DNA from: DATAFF01 sp044870245
Lineage (GTDB): Bacteria; Pseudomonadota; Alphaproteobacteria; Rhizobiales; Aestuariivirgaceae
Assembly (NCBI GenBank): GCA_044870245.1
Contig: JBIOYR010000050.1
Location: 31,809 to 95,808, forward strand
Reading direction: 5' to 3'
DNA length: 64,000 nt
This document shows positions 32,920-41,665 of this stretch, piece after piece. Position 1 is the first letter of the stretch. Each line of letters begins with the position of its first letter. The notes under the pieces are model-generated. The model did not search any database, was not told where the DNA came from, and was given only the letters and a program-made list of their open reading frames with translations. The position numbers were made by a program, and so were the translations under genes.

Positions 32920-34014
32920 ATGCGGGTCGCGTTCTACTCTCCCCTGGTGCCGATCGATCATCCATCGCCCTCCGGCGACCGCCAGATGGCGCGGCAGCTG
33001 CTGCGGGTGCTCGCCATGGCCGGCGATGACGCCTCGGTGGTGTCAGATCTCAGATCGTGGAGCCGCGAGGCGTCGGGGCAGCATCTTGCGGCACTCGAGC
33101 TGCGCGCCGCCGAGGAGCGGGAGCGGATCGCCGGTCTGTGGTCGAGAAGCGGCCCTCCCGATCTCTGGTTCACCTATCATCCTTACTACAAATCTCCCGA
33201 CCTGCTTGGTCCGGCACTGTCGCGGTTGGCGGGAATTCCCTATGTCACCGCCGGCGCGTCGATCTCCATCAGGCGGCAGGAGGGAGAATGGGGGCCATAT
33301 CAGGCGATCGTCGCCCGGGGCCTGAGCGGCGCCGCTCGCAATCTCTATTTCGCACCGCGCGATCGCCCGGGCCTTCTCACGGTCGCGCCGCCGGAGCGCC
33401 TCGTCGCCTTCCCGCCGTTCCTCGACATCGAGCCGGCGCCGCGGCAGGCCTCGGGAGAGCTGCCGACCATCGTCAGCGTCGGCATGGCGCGGCCCGGCCG
33501 CAAGCTTGAAAATTTTCGCATCATGGCCGCGGTCCTCGCCAGGATCCTCGATCGGCCATGGCGGCTTGTCGTCCTTGGTGGCGGGGCGTGCCAGAAGGAA
33601 GCCGAAGCGGCCTTTGCAGCTTTTCCGGAAGGTCGGATCACCTTTCGTGGCGAGCGGCCGCGGGCCGAGGTGTTCGCTGCCATGGCGAGCGCCGATCTCT
33701 ATCTGTGGCCGGGTTTCGAGGAGGCCTACGGCCTCGCCTATCTCGAGGCGGCGGCGCATGGCTTGCCGGTGGTGGCCTGGGACACCGCGGGCGTCCCCTC
33801 GGTGGTGTGCGACGGCAAGACGGGGCTGCTCGCGCCGTTCCCCGATGAGGCCGCGCTCAGCGGTGAGGTGGCAAGGCTTCTCGCCGATCCGGCGCTCAGA
33901 CGAAAGCTTGGCGATGCCGGCCGTGCCTTCGCCCTTGGCGAGCGCAGCATGGTCGATGCGACGGCGCGTCTGGCGGACATCCTTGCCAAGATCGTGGAGG
34001 AAAGGGTGCCGTGA
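32920..34014 (+). CDS. Glycosyltransferase, GT-B fold (GT4-like)
   Basis: This gene encodes 364 residues. The N-terminal Rossmann half (MRVAFYSPLVPIDHPSPSGD) has a glycine-loop acceptor side. The C-terminal donor half carries IVSVGMARPGRKLENF, RITFRGERPRAEVFAAM and the nucleotide-sugar motif FEEAYGLAYLEAAAHGLPVVAW, followed by GVPSVVCDGKTGLLAPFPD. The acceptor and sugar are unknown; envelope or capsule polysaccharide is likely. Its stop overlaps the start of the deacetylase-like gene by 4 bp (GTGA), and ugd lies 2 kb downstream, which fits a surface polysaccharide theme. Confidence 0.9.
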   Translation: MRVAFYSPLVPIDHPSPSGDRQMARQLLRVLAMAGDDASVVSDLRSWSREASGQHLAALELRAAEERERIAGLWSRSGPPDLWFTYHPYYKSPDLLGPALSRLAGIPYVTAGASISIRRQEGEWGPYQAIVARGLSGAARNLYFAPRDRPGLLTVAPPERLVAFPPFLDIEPAPRQASGELPTIVSVGMARPGRKLENFRIMAAVLARILDRPWRLVVLGGGACQKEAEAAFAAFPEGRITFRGERPRAEVFAAMASADLYLWPGFEEAYGLAYLEAAAHGLPVVAWDTAGVPSVVCDGKTGLLAPFPDEAALSGEVARLLADPALRRKLGDAGRAFALGERSMVDATARLADILAKIVEERVP

Positions 34015-34778
34015 GCGACTGGACACCGCTCCGGCGCGAGTTGGCGCGATGGCAAGCGCACGGGCAGACCGCATCGCTGTGGCTTCGCGACGACGATGCC
34101 GAAGCGCCGTCGCCGGCGCTCGACAGCCTGCTGGCGATAACGGCGGAGCATGGGGTGAGCGTGCTCGTCGCCGTCATCCCGGCGCGTGCCGATCGGGCGC
34201 TCGCCGAGCGGCTCCACAGCGAGCGTCATGTCGAGGCGGCGGTCCATGGGGTGGCGCATGTCAACCATTCGACTGATGGGGAGAAACGTGCCGAGCTCGG
34301 CATGGCGCGTCCGGCCGACACCACCCTGGCCGAGCTCAGAGCAGCAAGGGAGCGCCTGACGCAGCTTTTCCCGGTGTTGTCGGACCTGCTGGTGCCGCCT
34401 TGGAACCGGATCGCTCCTTCGGTGGCCTTGCGGATCGGCGAAGCCGGCTTCGCGGGGGTCTCGGCTTTCGGGTGGAAGCCGGTCGCCGCCGGCGTGCGGC
34501 AGCTCAACACCCATGTGGACCTGATCGACTGGAAGGGACAAGGACGGTGGCGAGATCTCGACGAGGTGATCGTGCTCCTCGCGGGTGCCCTTGCCAGATC
34601 GCGCGAGATGCATGGTTTTGCGCCGGTCGGCATCCTGTCGCACCATCTGCGCCGCAGCAGCGAGTCGGACGCTACGCTCGATGAGCTGCTTGGCGGGACG
34701 GCAAGCGATCCGGCGATCCGCTGGCGGTCGTCGAGAGAGCTGCTTCAGGCAGTAGGCAGTAGGCAGTTCAGAGGGTGA
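34011..34778 (+). CDS. Polysaccharide deacetylase family protein
   Basis: This gene encodes 255 residues from GTG 34011, overlapping the glycosyltransferase stop. It has a NodB-like barrel: motif 1 is SLWLRDDDAE (Asp-Asp metal and catalytic region), His-rich motif 2 is AAVHGVAHVNHS, and later segments are LVPPWNRIAP and GILSHHLRRS. Such proteins sit next to glycosyltransferases in two-gene units of unknown product. The last dozen codons are supplied by AGGCAGT repeats (34747-34767), so the C-terminal tail is repeat-derived. It converges with the hydrolase gene by an 11-bp overlap. Confidence 0.85.
   Translation: MSDWTPLRRELARWQAHGQTASLWLRDDDAEAPSPALDSLLAITAEHGVSVLVAVIPARADRALAERLHSERHVEAAVHGVAHVNHSTDGEKRAELGMARPADTTLAELRAARERLTQLFPVLSDLLVPPWNRIAPSVALRIGEAGFAGVSAFGWKPVAAGVRQLNTHVDLIDWKGQGRWRDLDEVIVLLAGALARSREMHGFAPVGILSHHLRRSSESDATLDELLGGTASDPAIRWRSSRELLQAVGSRQFRG
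34747..34767 (+). repeat. Three tandem AGGCAGT heptamers inside a gene end
   Basis: Three exact 7-bp units run across the last codons of the deacetylase-like gene, and also form the 3' edge of the convergent hydrolase gene, which ends at 34768. Related units are at 14151-14168, 15017-15083 and 27491-27527. Confidence 0.85.
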
Positions 34779-35598
34779 TCTCGAGGTCGTCGGAAGCAAC
34801 CACTGTGGCGGGGAAGACCTGGTGGGCGTCGCGCTCGATGGCCGCGAGGTCGCTATCGGCGCGGCGCGGGCGGTGGTGAAACAGCACGAGGCGCTTGACC
34901 TGCTGCTTGCGGCAAAGCGCGGCGGCATGCTGCCAGGTCGAATGACCCCAGCCGCGATGAGTCGGGTATTCGGCATCGGTATAGGTTGCGTCGATGATCA
35001 GAACATCGGCGCCGGCGACCAACCGGTCGACCGTCGCATCGGCCGTCGGATTGCCGTGCTCGTGGTCGGTGATGTAGGCGACGATCTTCCCGCCGGATTC
35101 GAGCCGGTAGCCGATCGCCCCATCGGTGTGGTTGAGAGCGCCAGTGTGGATCACCGCTGCACCGGGCGGGCGCAGCGTGTCGCCAGGGGCAAAGTCGACA
35201 TAGCGGGTGCTCGGACTGAAGACCTCGGTCCTGACCGGAAAGAAGGGTGCCCGCATGAATTCCTCCACCATCTGCCGCGTCGTCATGCGACCGTGCAAGT
35301 GGCCCGACCACAGCGTCACCTCGATGGCCGGGTCGAATAGCGGACCGAAGAACGGCAGGCCGATGATGTGATCATAATGGCAATGGCTGAAAAAGATGTC
35401 GGCTGTCTCGATCTTGCGGTCCTCAAAGGTGAGGCCAAGTCGCCTGATTCCCGATCCGGCATCGAAGATCAGGGCGTTGGGGCCGTTCGATACCTCGACG
35501 CAGGCGGTGTCACCTCCGAACTGCCGGGTTGCCGGGCCGGGGGCGGAAACGCTGCCCCGGGTTCCCCAGAACCGGACAGTGAGAGGATGCTTAGCCAT
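34768..35598 (-). CDS. MBL-fold metal-dependent hydrolase
   Basis: This gene encodes 276 residues from ATG 35598 (AAGG upstream; ATG 35619 is an alternative). The metallo-beta-lactamase signature is SHCHYDHIIGLPFF (HxHxDH), with later ligands in HTGALNH, DATYTD and LFHHRP. The N-terminus VRFWGTRGSVSAPG and the TRQFGGDTACVEV block place it in the group of phosphodiesterase/RNase Z-like MBL proteins often found with response regulators. The cytoplasmic substrate is unknown; cyclic nucleotide or phosphodiester hydrolysis is a possibility. Confidence 0.9.
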   Translation of the reverse strand: MAKHPLTVRFWGTRGSVSAPGPATRQFGGDTACVEVSNGPNALIFDAGSGIRRLGLTFEDRKIETADIFFSHCHYDHIIGLPFFGPLFDPAIEVTLWSGHLHGRMTTRQMVEEFMRAPFFPVRTEVFSPSTRYVDFAPGDTLRPPGAAVIHTGALNHTDGAIGYRLESGGKIVAYITDHEHGNPTADATVDRLVAGADVLIIDATYTDAEYPTHRGWGHSTWQHAAALCRKQQVKRLVLFHHRPRRADSDLAAIERDAHQVFPATVVASDDLEITL

Positions 35599-35715
35599 TG
35601 ATCGACCTTGCCGTTTCATCAGTCGTAAGTCACGGAACAATTACGGGGGAAGGAGCGGGGGTTCAATCGATCTTGCGCTACCCTAGGGCTAAGCTCCTGT
35701 GCTAGGGGACCGGCC

Positions 35716-36249
35716 ATGGAAAACCGATTGCGACCGGAATCGGGCGGGAAACTCGCGCTGACGCGTCTGGAGAAGCTGCTCTATCGCCTCGAGGCGCAAC
35801 ATGCCGTGCTCGCCTGGGCCTTCGAGCAGATTGCTGGTCGCGACGGGATCGTGTTCGAGCTCGGGCTGGGGAAGGGACGAACCTTCGACCACCTCCGTCG
35901 GCATCTGCCGGGGCGGCAGATCTGGGTGTTCGAGCGCGAGGTCGATGCGATTCCCGACTGCGTTCCCGATCCGGCGTTTCTGGTCAAGGGGGACATTGCC
36001 ACGACCCTGCCGGCGGCTGCCGCGCGCTTCAGCGGCCAGGTGGTGCTCGCCCATAGTGATGTCGGCTCCTTCGATCATGAGCGGAATATCGCCATGGCGA
36101 AAGTGGTGAGCGCCGGGTTGCCGCCGGCGCTGGCGCCTGGGGGCCTCGTGTTGAGCGACCTGCCGCTCACCCTTCGCGGCACGGAGCAAGTGGCGCTGCC
36201 AGGGGGCGCGCGTCAGGACCGCTATTTCATTTATCGCCAGGTCGGCTGA
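35716..36249 (+). CDS. Class I SAM-dependent methyltransferase-like protein
   Basis: This gene encodes 177 residues. The Rossmann motif I is GIVFELGLGKGRTFDHLRR, acidic post-I residue is IWVFEREVDA, and motif III-like segments are QVVLAHSDVGSFDHE and LAPGGLVLSDLPL. Length matches small stand-alone rhizobial methyltransferases. The acceptor is unknown. It ends 22 bp before ugd on the same strand, so the two may be co-transcribed. Confidence 0.8.
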   Translation: MENRLRPESGGKLALTRLEKLLYRLEAQHAVLAWAFEQIAGRDGIVFELGLGKGRTFDHLRRHLPGRQIWVFEREVDAIPDCVPDPAFLVKGDIATTLPAAAARFSGQVVLAHSDVGSFDHERNIAMAKVVSAGLPPALAPGGLVLSDLPLTLRGTEQVALPGGARQDRYFIYRQVG

Positions 36250-36271
36250 TCGACCGGAGAAGTGAGGAAGC

Positions 36272-37594
36272 ATGAGAGTCGCGGTTGTTGGCGCAGGTTA
36301 TGTCGGCTTGGTCACCGCCGCCTGCCTTTCCGAATTCGGCTTCGAGGTCACCTGCATCGACAAGGAGGCTGACAAGGTCGGGCGTCTGCGGCAAGGCGAG
36401 ATCCCGATCCATGAGCCGGGGCTCGACGGGCTGGTCTTCGCCAATCGGCGGGCCGGCCGTCTCGATTTCTCCGACGATCTCACGAGCGCGGTGCGCGGGG
36501 CGGGCGTCGTCTTCATCGCTGTCGGGACGCCGAGCCGGCGCGGCGAGGATGCGGCCGACCTCGCCTTCGTGCGCGCGGCGGCAGAGCAGATCGGACGGGC
36601 GCTCGACGGCTTCACGGTGGTCGTCACCAAGTCGACCGTGCCGGTCGGCACGGCGCGCATGCTGGAGCGGCTGATTCGCGATGTCCGCCCCGACGCCAAT
36701 TTTGCAATGGCATCCAATCCGGAGTTTCTGCGCGAAGGCTCGGCGGTCGAGGACTTCCTGCGCCCCGATCGAATCGTGGTGGGGCTGTCGTCGGAAAAGG
36801 CGCGCGAACGGATGAGCGAGCTCTATCGGCCGCTGATGCTGCGCGATGTGCCGGTGCTGTTCACCAATTTCGAGACGGCCGAGCTCATCAAATATGCGGC
36901 CAACGCCTATCTCGCGACGCGCATCGGCTTCATCAACGAGATGGCCGATCTGTGCGAGGCCGTTGGTGCCGATGTCGGTGCCGTGACCCGCGGCATGGGC
37001 CTCGACCGGCGGATCGGGCTTCATTATCTCCAGCCCGGCCCGGGCTTTGGCGGCTCCTGCTTTCCCAAGGACACGCGGGCGCTCACCTCGATCGCCAAGC
37101 AGGCGGGATCGCGGTCGCGGATCGTCGAAGCGGTCATCGAGGCCAATGCAATGCGCAAGGACGGGCTCGCCGAACGGATCGCGGCGGCGGTGGGCGGCAG
37201 TTTGCGCAACAAGCGGGTGGCGGTGCTCGGCCTCAGCTTCAAGGCGGAGACCGACGATCTGAGGGAGGCTGCATCGCTCGCGGTCATTCCGGCGCTGCAG
37301 AAGGAGGGCGCGACGATCGCGGCCTATGATCCGGTGGCGATCGCGGCGGCGCGGCCGCTGCTGGCGGACGTGACATGGTGCGGCGATGCCTATGAGACGG
37401 CGAAGGATGCCGATGCGATCGTGGTGCTCACCGAATGGAACGAGTTCCGCGGCCTCGACCTAAGGCGCCTGGCGGCGCAGATGCGCGAGCCTGTCCTGAT
37501 CGACTTCCGCAACATCTATTCGGCAGGCGATGTGGCCAAGACGCCTTTCGTCTATCACAGCCTCGGCCGCGCCACCGTCATGCCGGGATCATAG
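36272..37594 (+). CDS. ugd: UDP-glucose 6-dehydrogenase
   Basis: This 440-residue enzyme oxidises UDP-glucose to UDP-glucuronate with two NAD+. The N-terminal NAD motif GAGYVGLVTAACLSEFGFEV, the SRRGEDAADL linker, KSTVPVGTARML, NPEFLREGSAVEDFL and the catalytic cysteine in GFGGSCFPKDTRAL are all present. The C-terminal UDP-binding domain has VLGLSFKAETDDLREAAS and WNEFRGLDL. UDP-glucuronate feeds exopolysaccharide and lipopolysaccharide synthesis, consistent with the glycosyltransferase gene 2 kb upstream. Confidence 0.97.
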   Translation: MRVAVVGAGYVGLVTAACLSEFGFEVTCIDKEADKVGRLRQGEIPIHEPGLDGLVFANRRAGRLDFSDDLTSAVRGAGVVFIAVGTPSRRGEDAADLAFVRAAAEQIGRALDGFTVVVTKSTVPVGTARMLERLIRDVRPDANFAMASNPEFLREGSAVEDFLRPDRIVVGLSSEKARERMSELYRPLMLRDVPVLFTNFETAELIKYAANAYLATRIGFINEMADLCEAVGADVGAVTRGMGLDRRIGLHYLQPGPGFGGSCFPKDTRALTSIAKQAGSRSRIVEAVIEANAMRKDGLAERIAAAVGGSLRNKRVAVLGLSFKAETDDLREAASLAVIPALQKEGATIAAYDPVAIAAARPLLADVTWCGDAYETAKDADAIVVLTEWNEFRGLDLRRLAAQMREPVLIDFRNIYSAGDVAKTPFVYHSLGRATVMPGS

Positions 37595-37605
37595 ATCCGG
37601 AGGAA

Positions 37606-38388
37606 TTACCGGCCCTTCCATACCGGCGGGCGCTTCTCGGCGAAGGCGAGGGCGCCTTCCCGCTGATCGTCGCTGTCATAAAGCACGTCGACCGTCTTGA
37701 GGCGGCGCTTGGTGACCATGTCGAAAGCCTGCTGGATCGGCAGGTGGGCAGTCTCGCGGATCGTCTCCTTGATGGCGGAGAAGACGAGCGGCGGCCCGGA
37801 GGCGAGCAGGTCGGCGAGCTCGCGGGCCCGCGCCATCAGCCGGCCGGCCGGAACCACCTCGTTGACCACGCCCCAGCGGCGGGCCTCCTCGGCGTCCATG
37901 ACACGGCCGGTGAACAGGAGCTCCATGGCGATGTGGTAGGGCATGCGGCGCGGCAGCTTGATGGTCGCGGCATCGGCAAGCGTGCCGGAGCGGATCTCGG
38001 GAAGCGCGAAGGTGGCGTGGTCGGCGGCGAGGATGAGATCGGCCGAGAGGGCGATCTCGAAGCCACCGCCAAAGGCGATGCCGTTGACGGCGGCGATGAC
38101 CGGTTTGTCGAGGCCCTTGAGCTCCTGCAGCCCGCCGAAGCCGCCGACCCCATAATCGGCATCGGGCGACTCGCCTGCGGCAGCGGCCTTGAGGTCCCAG
38201 CCGGGACAGAAGAACTTGTCGCCGGCACCGGTGAGAATGGCGACGCGCAGCTCCGGATCGTCGCGGAAGCCGGCGAAGATCTCGCCCATGATGCGGCTGG
38301 TCGGCGCGTCGATGGCGTTCGCCTTGGGCCGGTCGATGGTGACTTCCAGCACCGGTCCTCGCCGTTCGCTCCTGATCGGTTGTGACAT
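37606..38388 (-). CDS. Enoyl-CoA hydratase, crotonobetainyl-CoA hydratase (CaiD)-like
   Basis: This 260-residue crotonase-fold enzyme has oxyanion-hole segments FFCPGWDLKAAA and NGIAFGGGFEIALSADLILA, with catalytic-region LPEIRSGTLADAATIKLP. The sequence FCPGWDLKAAAAGE followed by YGVGGFGGLQEL is typical of carnitinyl-CoA dehydratases. It is the last gene of a six-gene minus-strand operon whose other members form a carnitine route, so hydration of crotonobetainyl-CoA to carnitinyl-CoA is the likely reaction. The name is withheld because the specificity is inferred. Confidence 0.85.
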   Translation of the reverse strand: MSQPIRSERRGPVLEVTIDRPKANAIDAPTSRIMGEIFAGFRDDPELRVAILTGAGDKFFCPGWDLKAAAAGESPDADYGVGGFGGLQELKGLDKPVIAAVNGIAFGGGFEIALSADLILAADHATFALPEIRSGTLADAATIKLPRRMPYHIAMELLFTGRVMDAEEARRWGVVNEVVPAGRLMARARELADLLASGPPLVFSAIKETIRETAHLPIQQAFDMVTKRRLKTVDVLYDSDDQREGALAFAEKRPPVWKGR

Positions 38389-38395
38389 TGCGTGA

Positions 38396-40462
38396 TCAAT
38401 CTCCTGTTGTCTGGCGCAACCTTATCAGAGCATCGACCGCCACCGCGCCCTGGCCTGGCGGCAGGACCATCAGGGGATTGACGTCGAGCTCCTCGAGATA
38501 GGGGGCGTGGGCCTCGGCAAAGCGCGCCACCGCCTCGATGGCCGCGATCACCGCGGTACGGTCGCCATGCCTGCCGCGGAAGCCATCGATCAGCGCCGAG
38601 ACGCGCAAGCGCCCGAGCGCCCGCTCGATCTCCTGACGCGAGGTCGGAAGCAGCAGCGTCACCGTATCCTTGAGCAGCTCGGTGAGGACGCCGCCGGCGC
38701 CGATGACGAGGGCGAGGCCGAATTGCGGGTCGCTCTTGATGCCGATGATGAGCTCGCAGACGGCGCCGGTGACCATCCTCTCGATCAGGACCTCGCCGGC
38801 GATCTCCTGCATCCGCAGGGCAATGTCGCGCACCTCCTCCGGGCTCTCGAGATCGAGGGCGACGCCGCCTGCCTCGGTCTTGTGGGAGAGAGTGCTGCTC
38901 GACGCCTTCACCGTGACGGGAAAGCCGAGCCGGCGCGCTGCATCGGCGGCATCGAGCGGTGCCGCTATGACGCCCTCGGGGACGGCAAGGCCGGCGGCGG
39001 CCAGCAGCATCTTCGCCTGATATTCGGTCAGCGGTCTTGCGCCATGACCGAGGCGCTCCGGCCGGGCCAGTTTCGGCACCGGCTCGCTGTGGGTCCAGGC
39101 GGTGCCGATCGAGGCTGCGGCCTCGAAGGCCGCCAGCGCGTCATCGAGCCCGACCATCGGCGCGATGCCACGCGCCGAGAGCTTGTCGGCGACCGTTTCG
39201 GGGAGGCATTCCGGCAGCGTGGCGATAACGGCGGAACGGGCCCCGGTGCGGCCGGCGGCGTCGATCATCGCGTCGATCGCCATCAGCCAGCCGGTCGTGT
39301 TGATGTTCGGCGCGGTCGGCGTGTCGAGGATCAGCATGCCGACATCGAAGCCGCCTGCCAGCACGGCAGCGAAGGTGTCGGTCAGCTTCTCGCGGTTGCC
39401 CCAGATGAAAGTGTGATAGTCGAGCGGATTGTCGATTGCGACATAGTCGCTGAGCGTCGCCGCGACGCTCGCAGCGGTGTCTGGGGCGAAGGGTGGGAAT
39501 TCGAGCCTGCGGTCAAGCGCCAGGTCGGCGACCAGGGCCGCCTCGCCGCCGGAGCAACTCATCGAGACGCAGCGCCCGGCGGCAAGCGGCCCGCCATGAT
39601 GGAGGAACTTCAGGGTCTCGACGAATTGGGTGATCGTCGCGACCCGAGCCACGCCATGGCGCTCGAACAGCGCATCGTAGAGCGTGTCCGATCCGGCAAG
39701 CGAGCTCGTATGGCTCATCGCCACCTTCGCGCCTTGTTCGGAACGGCCGGTCTTGAGGGCAACGACCGGCTTGCGGTGACTTCGCGCCTTGACCATCGCG
39801 GCGGCGAATTGCGACGGGTCGCGCAGGCCCTCGATGTGAAGGCCGATTGCAGTGATGCGATCATCACCGGCCAGGGCATCGAGCAGGGCGGCGATGTCGA
39901 TGTCGGCCTGGTTGCCGAGCGTGTAGATGGCGGCAAGCGGCAGGCCGCGCCGCGTCATCGTGAAATTGATGGCGATATTGCCTGATTGGGTGATGATGGC
40001 GACACCACGATCGCGCGGCTGGCCGCCATATTCGTCGGGCCACAGGCTGGTCTTGCCGATGAAGTTGATGAAGCCATAGCAGTTCGGCCCCATGATCGGC
40101 ATGCCGGCGGCGGCGCGCACCAGCTCGGCCTGCAGCGCCGGGCCGTCGCCGCCGATCTCGGCAAAGCCCGAGGCATAGACCACCGCACCGCCGCTGCCGC
40201 GGCGGGCAAGCTCGCCGACGATCTCGATGGTCGGCTCGCGCTTGACCGAGATGAAGGCGGCGTCCGGTGCTTCCGGCAGGTCGGCGACGCTTGCATGGCA
40301 CTCGACGCCGCCCAGAGTCGATCGCCTGGGGTTCACGGCATGGACCCTGCCGGCAAAGCCGAGGGCGCGGGTCTTGACCAGCGCAATCTCGGCCTCGGTG
40401 CCGCCGATGAAAGCGATCGAGCTCGGCCAGAGGAGGCGTGTCAGCGAGGTCGGCTGGCTCAT
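38396..40462 (-). CDS. Acyl-CoA synthetase, ADP-forming type (CoA-binding plus ATP-grasp)
   Basis: This gene encodes 688 residues. Domain order is an N-terminal CoA-binding domain (LWPSSIAFIGGTEAEIALVK, GPNCYGFIN), succinyl-CoA-ligase-like domains (ALKTGRSEQGAKVAMSHTSS, SMSCSGGEAALVADLAL), then an ATP-grasp domain (LGFPVTVKASSSTLSHKTEA, GLALVIGAGGVLTELLKD). It should activate a carboxylate with CoA, making ADP and phosphate. In this operon the substrate is probably gamma-butyrobetaine, crotonobetaine or carnitine, replacing the AMP-forming CaiC or BcoB type of ligase. It sits 3 bp from the dehydrogenase gene and 7 bp from the hydratase gene. Confidence 0.87.
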   Translation of the reverse strand: MSQPTSLTRLLWPSSIAFIGGTEAEIALVKTRALGFAGRVHAVNPRRSTLGGVECHASVADLPEAPDAAFISVKREPTIEIVGELARRGSGGAVVYASGFAEIGGDGPALQAELVRAAAGMPIMGPNCYGFINFIGKTSLWPDEYGGQPRDRGVAIITQSGNIAINFTMTRRGLPLAAIYTLGNQADIDIAALLDALAGDDRITAIGLHIEGLRDPSQFAAAMVKARSHRKPVVALKTGRSEQGAKVAMSHTSSLAGSDTLYDALFERHGVARVATITQFVETLKFLHHGGPLAAGRCVSMSCSGGEAALVADLALDRRLEFPPFAPDTAASVAATLSDYVAIDNPLDYHTFIWGNREKLTDTFAAVLAGGFDVGMLILDTPTAPNINTTGWLMAIDAMIDAAGRTGARSAVIATLPECLPETVADKLSARGIAPMVGLDDALAAFEAAASIGTAWTHSEPVPKLARPERLGHGARPLTEYQAKMLLAAAGLAVPEGVIAAPLDAADAARRLGFPVTVKASSSTLSHKTEAGGVALDLESPEEVRDIALRMQEIAGEVLIERMVTGAVCELIIGIKSDPQFGLALVIGAGGVLTELLKDTVTLLLPTSRQEIERALGRLRVSALIDGFRGRHGDRTAVIAAIEAVARFAEAHAPYLEELDVNPLMVLPPGQGAVAVDALIRLRQTTGD

Positions 40463-40465
40463 CGG

Positions 40466-41629
40466 TCAACCGCCGAGCGGGCGCAGCAACGATCGCGAGA
40501 TGATGTGGCGCTGGATCTCGCTCGTGCCCTCCCAGATGCGCTCCACCCGGGCATCACGCCAGATCCGCTCGAGCGGCAGGTCGTCCATGAGACCCATGCC
40601 GCCATGGATCTGGATGGCCTCGTCGGCGATGAAGGCCAGGACCTCGGTGGCCTTGAGCTTGGCCATCGCCATGTCCATGTCGGTCACCGTCCTCTGGTCG
40701 AACTTCCATGCCGCGTCGAGCGTCAGCAGCTCCGCTGCCCTGAGCTCAACCGCCATGTCGGCAAGCTTGAAGGACACGCCCTGGAACTTGCCGATCTGCT
40801 GGCCGAATTGCTGGCGGTCGACAGACCATCGGAGCGCATGGCCAAGCGCCCGCTCGGCGCGGCCGAGGCAGGTGGCAGCGACCTGGAGGCGGGTGGCGCC
40901 GAGCCATTCATTGGCCACCTCGAAGCCCTGGTGAATCTCGCCAAGGACCTGGCTCGCTGGTACCCGGCAATCATCGAATTCGAGGATCGCATTGTTGTAG
41001 CCGCGATGCGAGACGTTGCGGTAGCCCGGGCGCACCTGGAAGCCCGGCGTTCCCTTGTCGATCAGGAAGGCGGTGATGAGCTTCTTCTTGCCGCGCGGTG
41101 TCTCTTCCTCGCCCGAAGCGGCAAACAGGATCACGAAATCGGCGACATCGGCATGGCTGATGAAATGCTTGACGCCGTTGATGACGAAATCGGAACCGTC
41201 GCGGACGGCCGAGGTCTTCATGCTGCGGATATCGGAGCCGGCGCCGGGCTCGGTCATTGCCAGGCAGTCGGATTTCTCGCCGCTGACGCAGGGCAGGAGA
41301 TAGCGTTGCCGCTGCTCGCCGACGCAGGCCATGAGGATGTTCGACGGCCGCCCGACACAGTTCCAATGAAGGGCGAAATTGGCCCTGCCGAGCTCCTTTT
41401 CGTAGAGCACCCAGCTCACCGTATCGAGACCGGCGCCGCCGACCTCGGCCGGCATGTTGGCGGCATAGAGCCCGGCATCGATCGCCTTGCTCTTCAGCTC
41501 CTCCCGCAATTCCGGTCTCAGCTCGCCCGTGCGCTCGACCTCGCTTTCATGGGGGTAGAGCTCGTTCTCCACGAATGCGCGGGTGGTCTCGACGATCATC
41601 CGCTGCTCTTCGGTCAGGGTGAAATTCAT
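40466..41629 (-). CDS. Acyl-CoA dehydrogenase (gamma-butyrobetainyl/crotonobetainyl-CoA type)
   Basis: This gene encodes 387 residues from ATG 41629 (AAGGGA upstream). FAD signature 1 is CLAMTEPGAGSDIRSMKTSA, the C-terminal signature DEAIQIHGGMGLMDD is followed by RIWEGTSEIQRHII, and the start MNFTLTEEQRMIVETTRAFV is that of CaiA-like members. It would oxidise gamma-butyrobetainyl-CoA to crotonobetainyl-CoA (or the reverse) using FAD and passing electrons to ETF. Context supports this; sequence alone gives only the family. Confidence 0.87.
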   Translation of the reverse strand: MNFTLTEEQRMIVETTRAFVENELYPHESEVERTGELRPELREELKSKAIDAGLYAANMPAEVGGAGLDTVSWVLYEKELGRANFALHWNCVGRPSNILMACVGEQRQRYLLPCVSGEKSDCLAMTEPGAGSDIRSMKTSAVRDGSDFVINGVKHFISHADVADFVILFAASGEEETPRGKKKLITAFLIDKGTPGFQVRPGYRNVSHRGYNNAILEFDDCRVPASQVLGEIHQGFEVANEWLGATRLQVAATCLGRAERALGHALRWSVDRQQFGQQIGKFQGVSFKLADMAVELRAAELLTLDAAWKFDQRTVTDMDMAMAKLKATEVLAFIADEAIQIHGGMGLMDDLPLERIWRDARVERIWEGTSEIQRHIISRSLLRPLGG

Positions 41630-41665
41630 GGCCGCATTCCCTTGCTCGACGGGCACCTTGGCCGG

